Part shown: positions 9,747 to 23,104 of the stretch, piece by piece
Numbering within the stretch: the stretch's first letter is position 1
Layout of the letters: every line of letters begins with the position of its first letter
From: Leuctra nigra
Taxonomy: Eukaryota > Arthropoda > Insecta > Plecoptera > Leuctridae
NCBI GenBank assembly: GCA_934045905.1
Contig: OW203765.1
Span: 25,447,151-25,511,150 of the forward strand
Reading direction: 5' to 3'
DNA: 64,000 nucleotides
The notes under the pieces: model-generated
What the model saw: only the letters and a program-made list of their open reading frames with translations
Database searches by the model: none
Told to the model about the DNA's origin: nothing
Position numbers and translations under genes: made by a program

Positions 9747-11523
9747 ATGGCAAAGTTAAGACAAAACCGCCAAGCAAGGTAAGAATTCATTAAAATGTTT
9801 AATTTTACATTCCTCATCGCTTTATCTCTGTACCTGAGAGGTAGAAAAGCCGGAAGACAATTTTTTTTCGATTTTGCGTAGCACACTTTTGCAATGATGT
9901 AATCAAGCTCTATCAATTACTGCTGTCAACAAATACAGTTATGAAGTATTCTCTTATACAAAGACTCATGTCACCATTACAAATATGATTGGATTAAGAC
10001 AGAATTTCCTTCTGGTTTTTGACACCTGATGAATCATTGAAATTGACTTCCGGCCTTCTACGTCGCATGTACAGAATTTAAGGCAATACCTTTATCTATC
10101 ACAAACTGCTAGAACCCAGCTGTTGAGTCCTAAGAAAATATAAAAAAGATCTTGGTTTTAACCTCAACCATCAATGTTACATTATTTTTTAGTGTCTAAG
10201 AGCTCATCCCACTTCATCCTAGTGCTTGTATTTTCTTTCCTTATCAACAGAATGAAGAAGTGTTGCATCATGACCTCAGCTTTCCTGTGCTCGATCCTGA
10301 TTGGCTCACACCTGTACATCCTTCATCGGGATCCTCATTTCGGCGGGAAAATTCAAACTTTAAACATGACGAGACCTGTACAATCTGTAAACGAATATTT
10401 CAATGAGACGACGGTCAGCCCAATAACAAAACAGATGTCAGAGACGAAACCTGTAATTAACGAAGAAGGATTGATTACAAATCAAACAAAAATGAAACAA
10501 ATTCTTATGTGGAATCATTTCGATAAGTATCTTTACTCTCAATTCTATACTGCGGGGAATGAGCAATTCAAAATGGCCGGCTGTCAAGTGACGAACTGCA
10601 ACATCACCATCCACAACGACGATGCCACTTTGAGTTACGAGGACTTCGATGCGATCTGGATACACGCTTTGACGCACGCCGCAGCGCGAACTTTGCAGAA
10701 GTTTCGAGCGAAGCGTAAACCACATCAACGATATATATTCTACCTCATGGAATCTCCGGCGACTAACAGTTTCGACCTTACACGACTTGATGGTTTCTTC
10801 AACTGGACTGCAACTTATCGACGTGATTCTGACATTTACGTGCCGTATGGTTCGGTTAAGGAGAAATCGAATTCGAAGGGAGAACCAATATGGCGGCAAG
10901 CTATGTTTGATAACAATTCAATTCCAATGTCGATGAAGACGAAAAATAAGTCGATAGCGTGGGTTGTATCGAACTGTAATGTCGCTACCAGCATTCGAGA
11001 CTTGTACGTCAATCAGTTGTCGAATTTCATAGACATTGATGTCTACGGTAAATGTGCGACACTGAAGTGCGGAGAAGATTGTTTCGAAATGATCGAGGAC
11101 GAGTATAAGTTTTATCTTGCCTTTGAGAATTCTCTTTGTAACGACTACATAACGGAAAAGTTCTTTCGATCGTTGACGTTGGACATAGTACCGGTAGTTT
11201 ACGGCGGGGCCGATTACAAACAATATGCACCTCCGCACTCGTACATCGACGTCAACGATTACTCCACTCCACGAGAACTTGCCAAGTATTTGAGGTATCT
11301 CGAAAAGAACCCGCATGAGTACGAGAAGTATTTCTGGTGGAGGAGATATTACGACGTGAAGAACGGCGATTACGGCAATGTGTTATGTCAATTCTGTGAG
11401 AAGTTGAATGATGATTCGCTACCGAGTAAGACGTATGACATTGAGAGATGGTGGAACAGAGATGGGATATGTCATATTCCAAGTGTGTGGGATAAAATTG
11501 CCAGCATATGGCAGTGGGCCTAG
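9747..11523 (+). CDS. Alpha-1,3-fucosyltransferase (GT10), two exons
   Basis: This is a Golgi type II membrane enzyme that transfers fucose from GDP-fucose to GlcNAc on glycoproteins or glycolipids. The large exon carries the GT10 signatures. The acceptor-side motif is ESPATNSFDLTRLDGFFNWT followed by TYRRDSDIYVPYG. The donor-binding motif is YKFYLAFENSLCNDYITEKFF followed by PVVYGGADYKQYAPPHSYID. Cysteines near the end fit the family's disulfides. A single helix (about residues 15-35, IMTSAFLCSILIGSHLYIL) is the membrane anchor. I favour a first exon at 9747-9778 (MAKLRQNRQA plus a split Arg, donor AG/GTAAGA) joined in frame to 10251 after a pyrimidine-rich CAG acceptor, giving about 434 residues with a basic cytosolic tail. 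The alternative is to start at ATG 10252 (423 residues) or at 10174. Nearly all the protein is in one exon. AATAAA lies at about 11574. Which FucT (A, B, C or D) is not resolved. Confidence 0.88.
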
Positions 11524-11579
11524 AGGCAACACATACATATTATATTTTGTGTATTTTTTTTTCTTGAAAAGTTCAATAA

Positions 11580-12386
11580 ATTCAATTTTTACACAGATTT
11601 TTTTTATGTCAGAACTTGTTTGAAAAAATAGTTGCCCATGAATTAGAAATAATAATATTGGAACATCTCATATTGTAGAGTTGTATTTCGCAATGTATTT
11701 TTTCAACATATTTCAATTTCCTAGAAGGATAAATGTTTTTACTTCTTATCGAATCAAACAAAAATGAACTATTTCTGAAAACAATCAATATTCATTTTCC
11801 ATACTTTGCTATATTTCATAATTCCAGTAAAATAGCAAAACACGTGACCTTTTTCCTTTTCAAATATTTTCCCGCGATTTAAAAGCAATCACAGCCTTCT
11901 AGAACGTGCAACAAAACAAAATCACAATCTGACAGTAGTGTGTTTTCCAGCAACCTGCCTTTCAGTTCAATCAAGTTTAATATTATTATTTGAAATTATT
12001 TATTGGGCTTGTACTTTGTGTGTGAAAGTACAAATGAAGTTAGTAGTTTCTTCACGCTTTGAGGTAGGTTTTGCTTCTATATTACACGTAAGCCTTACAT
12101 TGAAATTGATTAAAACCGTGCATAAAATGTCTTCACCATATTGAGTACTAACCTCACTTCTGTCTGTTTATGATCATTGATTGCAATAAACAGGAAGGCA
12201 AGTTGATTGTGGTTTCCGTTTTAACCATGAATACTATGTTATCTTTATGTTATTCTTATCTAATAGATTACATAAGTTTCCTTGTTTCAAGAAATTAAAA
12301 CACTTATCTAGGTACCGAGGTAGAGCAAAGAGGCAACACAAATTTGCTAGTAAGGTGATTTTATTACCTTCGCTTTTGTTTACTTG
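11580..12386. other. Intergenic AT-rich sequence
   Basis: Nothing codes convincingly. Short open frames at 11938 and 12247 lack any domain and run into the transposon at 12395. Confidence 0.4.
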
Positions 12387-12394
12387 GGTACCAA

Positions 12395-12977
12395 CAGTCT
12401 TGGTCTTGGGTAGTAACGTAACGAAAGTAACGCATTACTGTAACGAAATTACTTTTTTGGGTAACGAGCCAGTAATTTCATTACAAAATTTTTGAAGTAA
12501 CGTCCGAGTAATTTCATTACTTTTTTCCATGTAATTTGAGGTTAGTAACGCGTTACAAATTGTCGCGCCTCCACTGTTGTTTTCGTACATCTTTTGCAAG
12601 TTGTGGAACTAAATTCACGATGAGTAAGATGAATTTAAGCCTGAATTGATTTACCTTTATCTTTTGGACGATTTTTTAATCATAAACACCTAGAATCGCC
12701 TTGTAAAATAATGTCAAATGGATATATTCACTAAAATGACACGAGAATCTCTTTGCATGCTGGTTGTAGGATAGGCGCCATTTTTATTATTTTGTTTTGT
12801 GTACATTTCGGAAATCACGGAAAATTTCGAAGTAATTTCGTTACTATTGTTCATGAAATGTAAAGTAATTTCATTACTTCTTAATAATTGTAACGGTTAA
12901 GTAATTTTACTACATTTTAACCCATGTAATTTGTAACGTAATTTCATTACTTTTTAAAAGTAATTTACCCAAGTCTG
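12395..12977. mobile_element. Non-autonomous hAT-like element, TSD GGTACCAA
   Basis: The 583-bp element has ends CAGTCTTGG and the complement of CAGACTTGG. Perfect 8-bp duplications GGTACCAA flank it at 12387-12394 and 12978-12985. The interior is made of many short GTAACG/GTAATTTCATTAC motifs in both orientations, as in the widespread CAG-TTGGG-TAAC hAT MITEs of animals. There is no transposase. Confidence 0.85.
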
Positions 12978-13397
12978 GGTACCAATGACGTATGTTGGTA
13001 CTAGTGTACCTAGTGTTAACAACAGACACATGGAATTACCGTCAGCAATTTTTTACGTGTGTCAACAGTTTAATTTTACAAGAAATCTGAACGTCTCCAT
13101 TTATAGCAATAAACTCTGCATGTTGTCGTTATTGTGCAGTTAAACTCATTACTCGTAACCTTATGGGCATCGTAGCCAGTGAGCACTTGTAGCTGATTGG
13201 GCACACATAAAAATACTAGATTATCACTCATGGGGGGCAATTCTTGAGATTCACGTTATGATACCGTTATACCGTTTTGCATTGTATGATAAAACTTAAA
13301 ACAGTTGCCAACTATTGCTTAGCCTTCAACTTTTTACGTTTTAAACTGTGAAAAAAATATGTAGGTACAGTTTCGAAACGTGAATCTCAAGCCCCCT

Positions 13398-14373
13398 GGG
13401 CCCTCATTCACGTACATGGGGTAAGCTAGGGTAGCTAGGGTTATGGCGGAGTAAAGTGGGTAGGCAGTGGTATTGGTATTCACAAAGAAGTTATCATGTC
13501 TTACCCCGGGGTAGAGTCTACCCCTACCTCGAGGCAGGGGTAAGCCGTGGTAACTTATTGGCGGCCATTTTTGAACCTGACATGACTGTCAAGACAACTG
13601 TTTGAAGTGATTCCTTCACGTCGTCATCTGATCAGCTTAGTTGTGTGTTTATTGTGTCTACTTTGTCTTTTACTTACATTTACTATGATAGTTCGCGTTT
13701 ATTTAATCATTACACAAAGTATCGGATAGTAGTATTGGTTCTTGTAAGTCAATCCATGGACCAAATAACCTCCAAAACATTTTCTTATACACTAGATATA
13801 AATAATAAACACGTATTTTTATGTTACAAAGTTAAATTAGCACTGAAATCACCATTCAAAATTTTGATTTTGCAAGATTTTCTTGAACTGATACATATGT
13901 TCAGTTTTTGTATAGTTTATCGTTTGTGATTGAACTGTCACTATTTTTAATAAAGACAAATGCACGCTCGCGGAATATGTATTTCGAATCTGATTGGTGA
14001 AAAAAAGGACGGCTAACTTAAAACTACGTTCTATTTTCACTACACAAATTTCAAGTAGGCAGTGACTTACCACCAAGATACCACTGCTTCGTGAATACGA
14101 ATTTGTCATTCGCTACCCCGAGGGGGTAAGCCAGGGGTAAGCTACCCCAGGGTAAGCAAGTGTAAGGAAAATAGTTGTCTTGACAGTCATGTCAAGTTCA
14201 AAAATGGCCGCCAATAAGTTACCACGGCTTACCCCTGCCTCGAGGTAGGGGTAGACTCTACCCCGGGGTAAGACATGATAACTTCTTCGTGAATACCGAT
14301 ACCACTGCCACCCGGTCTACCACGCCTTACCACTAGCTATCATGGCTTACCCCATGTACGTGAATGAGGGCCC
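13398..14373. mobile_element. Foldback element with ~200-bp inverted ends
   Basis: Long terminal inverted repeats (about 13398-13600 and 14165-14373) begin GGGCCCTCATTCACGTACAT and contain CTACCCCGGGGTAGAG-type inner palindromes and GGCGGCCATTTTTGAAC. The 560-bp centre is AT-rich and carries a further partial copy of the end sequence at about 14050-14160. No transposase was recognised; the small ORFs inside are not supported. Confidence 0.75.
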
Positions 14374-14938
14374 TGGAGGCCAGTTCTGGAGCTTTCACGT
14401 TTTCATAGTTCAACAAATAAGTGATACGTGATGGAGCCACTTCTGGCAAGATGGCTACTATTAGGTCCACATATTAATTTGTTTGTTTTTACATTTCGTG
14501 TTTCCATAAAGCAGTGAAAAAACAAAAAACCAATGAAATTGATATTTAGCTAAAAATTTACTTTTTTGTCCATAACAAACAACTATATCAAATATTTGTA
14601 GGTATTTATATTTATGCAAATGCGCCCTTGATAGCCGCCATTTACCTAGTACCACAAAATCCACCAGAGGTCAGTTGTGTTCCTTATTTTCTCGAATAGC
14701 CACACATTTTGAAGTGGAGTAGGTACAAATTATCTTCATGGTGAGCGAAGCTTTAAAAAACACCGTATCCAACTCCCATCTACCTTCCGAAATTAGTTAG
14801 GTACCTTCACTTGAAAGTTGAGGTAGTACCTAGTTGAAGTCTTAAGATATATAGTTTGTTTAACTATCGACGTCATCTGTTAGAGAACTTGGTATTAGGA
14901 CATGTTGCAGTAACTTCGATTTTGTTTCATCTACAGTC

Positions 14939-17221
14939 ATGAGTAAACCTACTGCGAAGCAACCCGCTACAAAGGCTCCTCCTACAAAGGCTCCCCCTAC
15001 AAAAGCTCCTCCTGCAAATGCTCCCCCTCCACTGCCTCCTCCAAATGCCAAGCCTGCTGTACCATCGTGGGACCCTATGGGGCTGAAGATCCCATTGCAG
15101 GAATATAAATATTTGCGACGAATAAAAAAGTAAGTTTTCTTCTTCATATTTCAGTTAGATAGTTCTCTGGGGCTCGTGTGAATTGTCTACACCTGACAGT
15201 TGACACTTTAAAATAATGTATCGTTATTCATCATGTAGGTACCTACTAGGTCTGGGACATTTTGTTAAACATTTAAACGTAGCGTTTGAAACTTTATATT
15301 GGTGCAAACGTTGCAAAAAGTGCTGTTTTTGTATTCCTCAAAATATTGTGTCAAACTCGTTGAAAACTACTAAGATACCTGTTTGTCTATTTATTTTGTA
15401 AAATTATATTGTTATTTTGCTAATGAAATGTGGAATATGGAGGATATCCAGTGCAATGATACTCTTGCACGTGGGTGCAGAGGGGAGAGGCAATAAGTAA
15501 AATCACTGTCAGTATTTTTAACTCTTGGCGGTGTTTTAATAAACCACACTTTTGTTTCCACCAGGGAGATCTTGGACATGAACACTCGACCTAAACCTCC
15601 CGGCATATACACGGTTGCGGACGAGAAAGACCTGACCATTCTCCACGCCCTCGTGGTCGGTGCCACGGGGACGCCGTACCACGACGGCTTCTTCTACTTC
15701 CTCCTCAAGTGCCCTCCCGACTACCCATTCAGTCCGCCGCGCGTGCGCCTGATGACGACGGACGCGGGCAACGTGCGCTTCAACCCCAACCTGTACAACT
15801 GCGGCAAAGTCTGCCTGAGCATCCTCGGAACGTGGACGGGACCGTCGTGGTCGGCCGGCCAGACGATGATCAGCGTGCTGTTGAGCATTCAGACAATCAT
15901 GAGTGACAAACCGTATCACAATGAGCCTACCTATGAAAAGGTGAGTAGGTGTCTACTGGTTTGGGGCTAACATTAACCAGAACATGTCAATAATACTACC
16001 TACTTAGTTTTGTTTTACTCTCTTCTGCCTCTAGTAGCTTCTACTTCGTACAAAATAATTGTCTGTAAAGCTTTTTAGGTAGGTCCTGTAAGGTACTGTA
16101 TTTTTTTTTAATGATATTTAACGAGTCCTAAAACAGTCACGTAAAATGTAAAAAAGGGTAAGAGGAACTAAACTTCTGATTAAGTGGATGTGATTGGTTG
16201 GTTGGTCGGTCGACTAATTAAATGGTTATTAGTAACCCTAGGGGAAAAGGCATTGTGAAAATCAAGTAGAAATTTCTCACATTATCAATTTCTACCTTCC
16301 GTTTATTTCCTGGAGTGAAGAGGTGTGTGAGATTGTATTGTATTGATCGTCGTATTGTTCCAGGAGCACAAGAAGGGCGACATCGAGAGATACAACAACA
16401 TCATCCACCACGAGACGATGCGCGTCGCCGTCTGCGGAATGCTCGACAACGAGACGCGGCTTTCGATCCCCGAGCACCTTGTCGACATCATGAACGCTCA
16501 GTTCCTCGAGCACTACGATGGATACGTCGCCAGAGCCACCAGCATGTTGGCGTTGGACGGAAAACCCTTCCAGGTAACGAGGTTGGAACATTCTCAGGCT
16601 TGTGGTACATTTGATTTTGAAGTTGAACCGAACCTGTTGAGTTTTTAACATTCTCTGGGATCTGAACTGTCATATAAACCATTAATAAATGCAGTGGAAT
16701 ATTGCATATTGCATTGCCTACAAAAGCAATGGAATATTTGGATTTATATTTTAATCATTGGAAAAGCACTGCTACCTACAGTTGCAAAACATACCTTTCA
16801 CTATCATCAATCAAAATAATTAATCAGTGATCTTAGTTGATTACGGTAGGTTCATGAGTAATCAACAGCAGTGGTTAATTTGGGGGCGGACGAGGGCGCC
16901 GTCCTCCCACTCTTTTTTCAGGGTGGACGCCGTCTGCCCACTTATTTTTCATAGAAGTAAAAATTGACTAAAAATTGTTTGCAAATCGTGTAGAAAGGCA
17001 CCAAATTTGGTCCTAAAATTCAAAATTTTCCCGGGGTGTTTGTTACTTTCTTGAATGTTGATATCACACGTCATTACCTTTTTGTCATAAATGTTCGTCT
17101 TCACGCATTTTCTTGTTTTGTATTGAAATTTTTTTCTTCCATTTAGGATCCATTTGGTCAACAAAGAGGGGTGTTTGGATACAGAGGGATCCTAGGCCGT
17201 CTGAAAGTAATACGTGATAAG
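14939..17221 (+). CDS. UBE2Z: UBE2Z-like E2 ubiquitin-conjugating enzyme, exons 1-4
   Basis: This is an E2 enzyme of the UBE2Z/USE1 class, which in vertebrates receives ubiquitin or FAT10 from UBA6. Exons 14939-15129, 15565-15940, 16364-16573 and 17147-17221 join with consistent phase to about 284 residues. Exon 1 encodes a Lys/Ala/Pro-rich N-terminus with four 15-bp repeats (TKAPP) and then WDP and YKYLRRIKK. The catalytic core follows: YHDGFFYFLLKCPPDYPFSP, RFNPNLYNCGKVCLSILGTW (active-site Cys in GKVCLS), an SVLLSIQ helix and YHNEP. The family-specific C-terminal domain has HETMRVAVC, a FLEHYD segment, DPFGQQRG and IRDK. The ATG sits after CTACAG, so a 5' untranslated exon may lie upstream. 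The final few codons are not in this block: the frame closes shortly after a GTGAGT donor. See the candidate exon at 26786. Exon 2 is much more GC-rich than the flanking introns. Confidence 0.9.
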
Positions 17222-17639
17222 GTGAGTACCTACATACAATTTTGGAATAATATCATGCCAATTGTATTTCTTTAAATCCGAAACTAAAACAGTTCCATAG
17301 AGTAGTTTTTAACAGGACTGGCGAAGATGTGGTCCTTAAAAATATATTTTGAGTTTTTAATCACACTACCTACCTACTGAAAGAATTTTAGAAAATCAGT
17401 GAGTACCTACCTACCTATTATCAATACATTTATTTCAACAGTGGGATTTGCTCTATTAGATTTATTTGTTTATGTTATGTATTCGGTATTTGCGATGTTT
17501 CCACTGGTCCGCAGGCATTTTCAAGCGGTGTACACATCTCCAATAAGACATAATATAAACAAGTTGCAATCCAGGAGTTTTGCACATTTCAAGCTCTCTA
17601 TACAATAAAATTGTCACTTTGAGGGCGTACAGTAGTCGT

Positions 17640-18560
17640 AATGCTAATGTACAGAGGTATTGTAGAGTGCATGGCTGCCACTCGGGCGGCTATGCGACTA
17701 TTTTGCTACTTTTTTGACGTTAGCGACTATTAGACCACTTTTTTATAACTTTGCTACTCTTTCTTAACTTTTGATTGTGTTCTGTAAAAAAATGATACGT
17801 AATTTAAAAGAAAACAGGCGATTTCTATTATTCTCCATTTCATGGGGTCTAGAATCCTAGATAGCATGAGCAGGTATAGGACTACCCATGTTAAACAGGA
17901 CTCTAGACTGCATGGAACGGAGTTTAGGTAGGTAGTAATATTAATTCCACGTCATCTCACGAAGGAATTTAAATGACCCTCTCCGATTTTGATCAAACTT
18001 GGCAGGATTGTTCACAAGCCAAAAGGAACACATGGTCTACATACTTTTTGGTTATGTGTCCACGTACTTTTTGCGTGACACGCCCTAAAAAAATCAATGT
18101 TTTGGGCACTAGCCCTTCACTTCAACTACTGTACATTCTGTACCGTTATTTGAAGCTTGGAGCATGAGCTTTCTAAATTATTTGATGGGAAATTTGGGTA
18201 TGGTGGTCAACTGTAGAAAAAAATCTAAATTTTGACTTTTTTTTTAAATTTTATAAAAATTATGTTATTGTGATTCTATAATACACATTCTGTAAATTTT
18301 TTGGAGTGGGCACGCTTTTAATTTAATGTCGAAAATATTAAGAACGAGTCAATGCTTGTACAAATATACCTCTATTGGATTTATGATTATGCCCTTTGAT
18401 TACTCATTCCAATGTTGTCCTAGAGGGTTTTGAAATAAAAATTACACTAATGCTACTATATTTGGGAAAAACAGGACACTTTTTGCTCCTTTTATTGCAA
18501 TTTTAGGATACTATTTGCCCCTTTTTTCTGTCCCTTTCCTCAGTGTCAGCCCTGAGAGTG
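17640..18560. mobile_element. Possible old hAT-like element
   Basis: The left end CATGGCTGCCACTC and right end GTGTCAGCCCTG are roughly complementary (CAGGGCTG-type). The interior repeats 'GCTACTTTTT' and 'CACTTTTTGCTCC' stretches. Flanks share AGAGTG but no clean 8-bp duplication, so boundaries are tentative. It lies in the presumed last UBE2Z intron. Confidence 0.35.
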
Positions 18561-19564
18561 AGTCTGCAATGTGCCTTACGATGCCTTACTCTTCAAATTC
18601 TGTTAGTGTGAAGAAAAGTCTCGGAAAATCACTTTGAAGAACCTCATATTAACCGTTAACTTACCCAGACCTTTTAAAGTCTCTCAAATGTCACCAGTGT
18701 TTGATAACTTACAAAGATAAGGAGACCCTCTGCATAACACGTTGAAATACATAATATGACACGACCTTGTGAGGAAATAATTTTGACACTTGTACCCTTG
18801 GGGGAAGAAGTGAAATTGTTAATACTAAATAATAATAATAGGGGGTTGTTTACAGCTACTCCAGACGTACCCCACACTCTAGACGTCACCTTTCTCTGTC
18901 CATCCATCCAGTTAGTATCACATAGTTCTCTTCTCGACATGTCCTGCAACACCACTTTCTACCCATCCTCCTCAAGTTTTCCATTTTCAATTACATACGC
19001 ATTTAATTTTTGCATTTCAAGAAATCAATTTATAGTTTTGTCCTCCGAACTATGGTCACTCCTGCTTTTTATCTTTGGCGTTTCGTCACTACAAACCCCG
19101 CTTTAGAGTGCCTCTATCTAGTATGTAAATTGCCTAGAGGTATTTCCTCTTTTCCTTGGCCTTTCTGCTTTGTCTCATTTACTAGTCACAGTTATAGGAA
19201 ACTATCAATATTTCTCCAGGTGATCAAAAACTTATTTTTGTTTGAACTCTTGTTGCACATTCCATACTCTAATATTCATGTTCCTTGTCCTTGCCAAAAT
19301 TTGTCATCGATTTGATCTTTCTAATATCCGAGGCACATCGTCTGCATCTTCAGTGTTGTTAGTTTTTACAAGTTTGGGCTATTAAAAGTTAAAACCGATA
19401 GTACTCACTAGGACCAGAATTTTCTTTCAGGTATTGTTTCCATATTCGACAATAACAAGGTATTTTTGGGCACTTGATATTTGTCCCCACCATCTTCTGT
19501 ATGTTATAACAACCATGCATTTCCCAGGATCCCCTATTTTCGAGCTTGTTCGAGCAAGACGTTA
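18561..19564. other. Intronic/intergenic sequence without a recognised feature
   Basis: ORFs of 80-116 codons occur on both strands, but none shows a domain or splice context. I consider them chance frames. Confidence 0.35.
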
Positions 19565-22069
19565 AAGGTTCATTCCAAAACAAACCACCCAACGCGTTGT
19601 TTCTGACTTTCTTGATTTCCATGAAATTTGGCACATTCAATTATACCATAGACAGTAGCAACCATGATTTTTTTTATAATTTTGGGGCTCTTGGTTACAA
19701 AGTTATAGCGGGGTGACCCGCTAAATTCGCGAATTTTGACCCGTCGGTGACCTTTTTGCGAGTTACTTTGGTTTTCTTGGAATTACTCGGCTCCTATCAG
19801 AGCTACAGAGCTGGGAATGGTCTCATTGGAAAGGCAATGAAATTTTCTATCTAAATAAGTGACTTTCATATCAAGGACATCTTAAATGGCACCACAAAAT
19901 TGACCTACATCTAGATAAGGTCAAAGGTCAATAGGTCAAAATCACCATCTTCGATTTTTTTTAAACTTGGTAATATTATTCTACATATATGTAGGTACAA
20001 TCACACAAAATTTGGAGATGGCTAAAAATTTCGTTTTCGAGAAATTAATTATTGAACATTATATTGCCTCTAAATGTAGCAATCCACTGTATGTAGTATA
20101 CCATTGTAGCCGTATAATTGCAGTATTACCTGCAGTTTAATGAAATGGAACTCTGTTTATATTGTCACATTCATATTTTCCACACTAAGAACTGACTCTT
20201 CTGTAATCTTACATCGATATTATTTACTTGCCAGCAGTCTAGTCTAGTGGCTGCTTTGCTACCCTCCTCCTCAATCTTGTACATGCGTACGATCTACCTC
20301 AAAGGTGGACATGCACTGTGGCCAGTACATGCAGGCGCCAAGGGGGGCGGGGGAAGTGAGGGTCATTTACCCCCCCCCCCCCTACTTTTCATCTTGACAA
20401 CCCCAGAGATGCAAAAGTGCACACATTTGCACACATTTGCTCCATTATGAGGTTGAATTCTTTTTCTCAAGTTTTGCTAAACTAATTGAACAGAGTTTTT
20501 ATCCAATGATGAGACAATAACTTATTTCACCAACTTGATAATACTCATGAACACAATTTAATAATTAGTTATTACACGTTAAACTGACACATACAGTGAA
20601 ATTTGTCATATTATTTATTGCTTATAGCTGTTGCTTAATGCAACCTTTTTCAAAGAAATTCCAAAATAAAGTAATAACTAATAATTGATTCTCTTTTACT
20701 AGAAATTCAAAAAATTCTCTGTGGGACCAATGGGGGTGTTATCAAATAACAAATAGTTACAGATTATAACTATTATAATCTAAAAGCTCTAATTGTCTAA
20801 AAGCTTTCCCAAGAATATTGAATATCCCACGTTTTAAATTTCTTTGAAAAAGATGCCAAAATTCAAGCACAAGCTTAAAAATCAATTATTTTGTCTCAAA
20901 AATTAAAAACTGGGGGCTGGCCCCCCAGACCCCCTTATGTCGGCGCACTACCTTTCCCCACATTCATCAAACCCTGAAAATTTGACCTAAGAACTGACTC
21001 TTCTGTAATCTTGGATGTCTGATCAGGATGATTTTGAGTCAGATGGTGATGAAGATGGTGTTCTGAACCTGATCTAACTATGGGAAACATTGAAGAATAT
21101 ATCACAGTGCAATACGACGGTCACTGGTGGCTTGCATTCGTTTTAGAGAAGATTATGCCCGATTTCTTTATCCGCACGGTTCATCTCTATACTTCACATA
21201 CCCCCCAAAGGATAACGCACTTGCGCTTCGTCTAAGCCATGTACTCAGGCGCGTAGGAACTTTATTTTGAGTGGAGGGGTCAAATTTTCAGGGTTTGATG
21301 AATGTGGGGAAAGGTAGTGCGCCGACATAAGGTGGTCTGGGGGGCCAGCCCCCAGCTTTTAATTTTTGAGACAAAATAATTGATTTTTAAGCTTGTGCTT
21401 GAATTTTGGTATCTTTTTCAAAGAAATTTAAAACGTGGGATATTCAATATTCTTGGGAAAGCTTTTAGACAATTAGAGCTTTTAGATTATAATAGTTATA
21501 ATCTGTAACTATTTGTTATTTGATAACACCCCCATTGGTCCCACAGAGAATTTTTTGAATTTCTAGTAAAAGAGAATCAATTATTAGTTACTATTACTTT
21601 ATTTTGGAATTTCTTTGAAAAAGGTTGCATTAAGCAACAGCTATAAGCAATAAATAATATGACAAATTTCACTGTATGTGTCAGTTTAACGTGTAATAAC
21701 TAATTATTAAATTGTGTTCATGAGTATTATCAAGTTGGTGAAATAAGTTATTGTCTCATCATTGGATAAAAACTCTGTTCAATTAGTTTAGCAAAACTTG
21801 AGAAAAAGAATTCAACCTCATAATGGAGCAAATGTGTGCAAATGTGTGCACTTTTGCATCTCTGGGGTTGTCAAGATGAAAAGTAGGGGGGGGGGGGGTA
21901 AATGACCCTCACTTCCCCCGCCCCCCTTGGCGCCTGCATGTACTGGCCACAGTGCATGTCCACCTTTGAGGTAGATCGTACGCATGTACAAGATTGAGGA
22001 GGAGGGTAGCAAAGCAGCCACTAGACTAGACTGCTGGCAAGTAAATAATATCGATGTAAGATTACAGAA

Positions 22070-22538
22070 TGTACTGTTCCTGTGTTCCCGCAGGATGGGA
22101 AGAGGGTACAATAAGTAATGAACACGTATTTGCGAGTATTATATGTGTTTATTATAAATGACACGGGCCCGCCGTAGCTAAGGCGACTGGTCTGCTTGAG
22201 GCCCAGTGGGTTACTGCCTCCTCTACAAGCTACCTGGCACCTGCTGCCTTGCCTGCCTGCTAGAAGGGGTTGTTGCTGGCGGTATGCAGACAATAGATAG
22301 ATGAATACAATGACATTCGCAGAATGCCAAGGGGACGATGTCTTGAGGCAGCATGGGCGCCGGTAGGCCGGAAAGTAGCTAACTAACATTATCAATTATA
22401 AATCAGTAATAACTATAACTAATTGATATGGTCGTTACATCACCTCCCCAGATCAAAGTTGGGTGACCATCGGTGAACCATACTTTTATCTATACGTAAC
22501 AATAAATATAATATAAGATAATGTCTCTGTACAGTACA
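22070..22538 (-). repeat. 3' LTR
   Basis: The 469-bp direct repeat is indistinguishable by eye from the copy at 25062-25530, with TGTA..TACA termini. On the element's strand it is the downstream LTR. Confidence 0.9.
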
Positions 22539-22742
22539 TACTCCCCCCAGACAAAAGTTTGAATGACACATTCTACACTTTTTTCTATACCCTAGAAGAG
22601 TACTACTGTACTGTCACATTATAATTTTAGTATACAGTACTTTACTAAATCCTTAAGAAATTAATCATATCTAAATCATTTCACATCCGTAGAATGAATC
22701 AACCTATTCTAGACATAAGCATGGATCAAGTAAACACTAAAG

Positions 22743-23035
22743 TCTGCGCATAGCATATTAAATTAACATATTCACGGTATTAACCAATAGTTATACATTT
22801 TGAAATTACAATGAGAAAAATGTTGTAAGGTAAACGTCAAATTACCACTCAAAATCTATTATGATACCAAATCAAGAAGTTAATACTAATTTCTGCGCAT
22901 AGCATATTAAATGAACATCTTAAAATTACTAATCAATAGTCATGACATTTTGACATTACAATGAGAAAAATGTCGTAAAGTAAACGTCAAATTACAACTC
23001 TAAATCAATTATGATGTCAAAATAAGAAGTATATG
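22743..23035. repeat. ~149-bp direct duplication in the LTR element
   Basis: TCTGCGCATAGCATATTAAA starts a block at 22743 and again at 22892 (offset 149). Both contain ATTACAATGAGAAAAATGT and a TAAACGTCAAATTAC segment. It occupies the noncoding stretch between gag and the 3' LTR. Confidence 0.75.
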
Positions 23036-23104
23036 AGGATGAGGTCACGAAAATAACTGTCCGTGTGAACATCCCTTGTCATATCCCTTATTCACCAGCT
23101 GATT

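Noticed and set aside
10438..11482. Minus-strand ORFs opposite the fucosyltransferase
   Set aside because: They are antisense shadows of a strongly coding exon with clear GT10 motifs.
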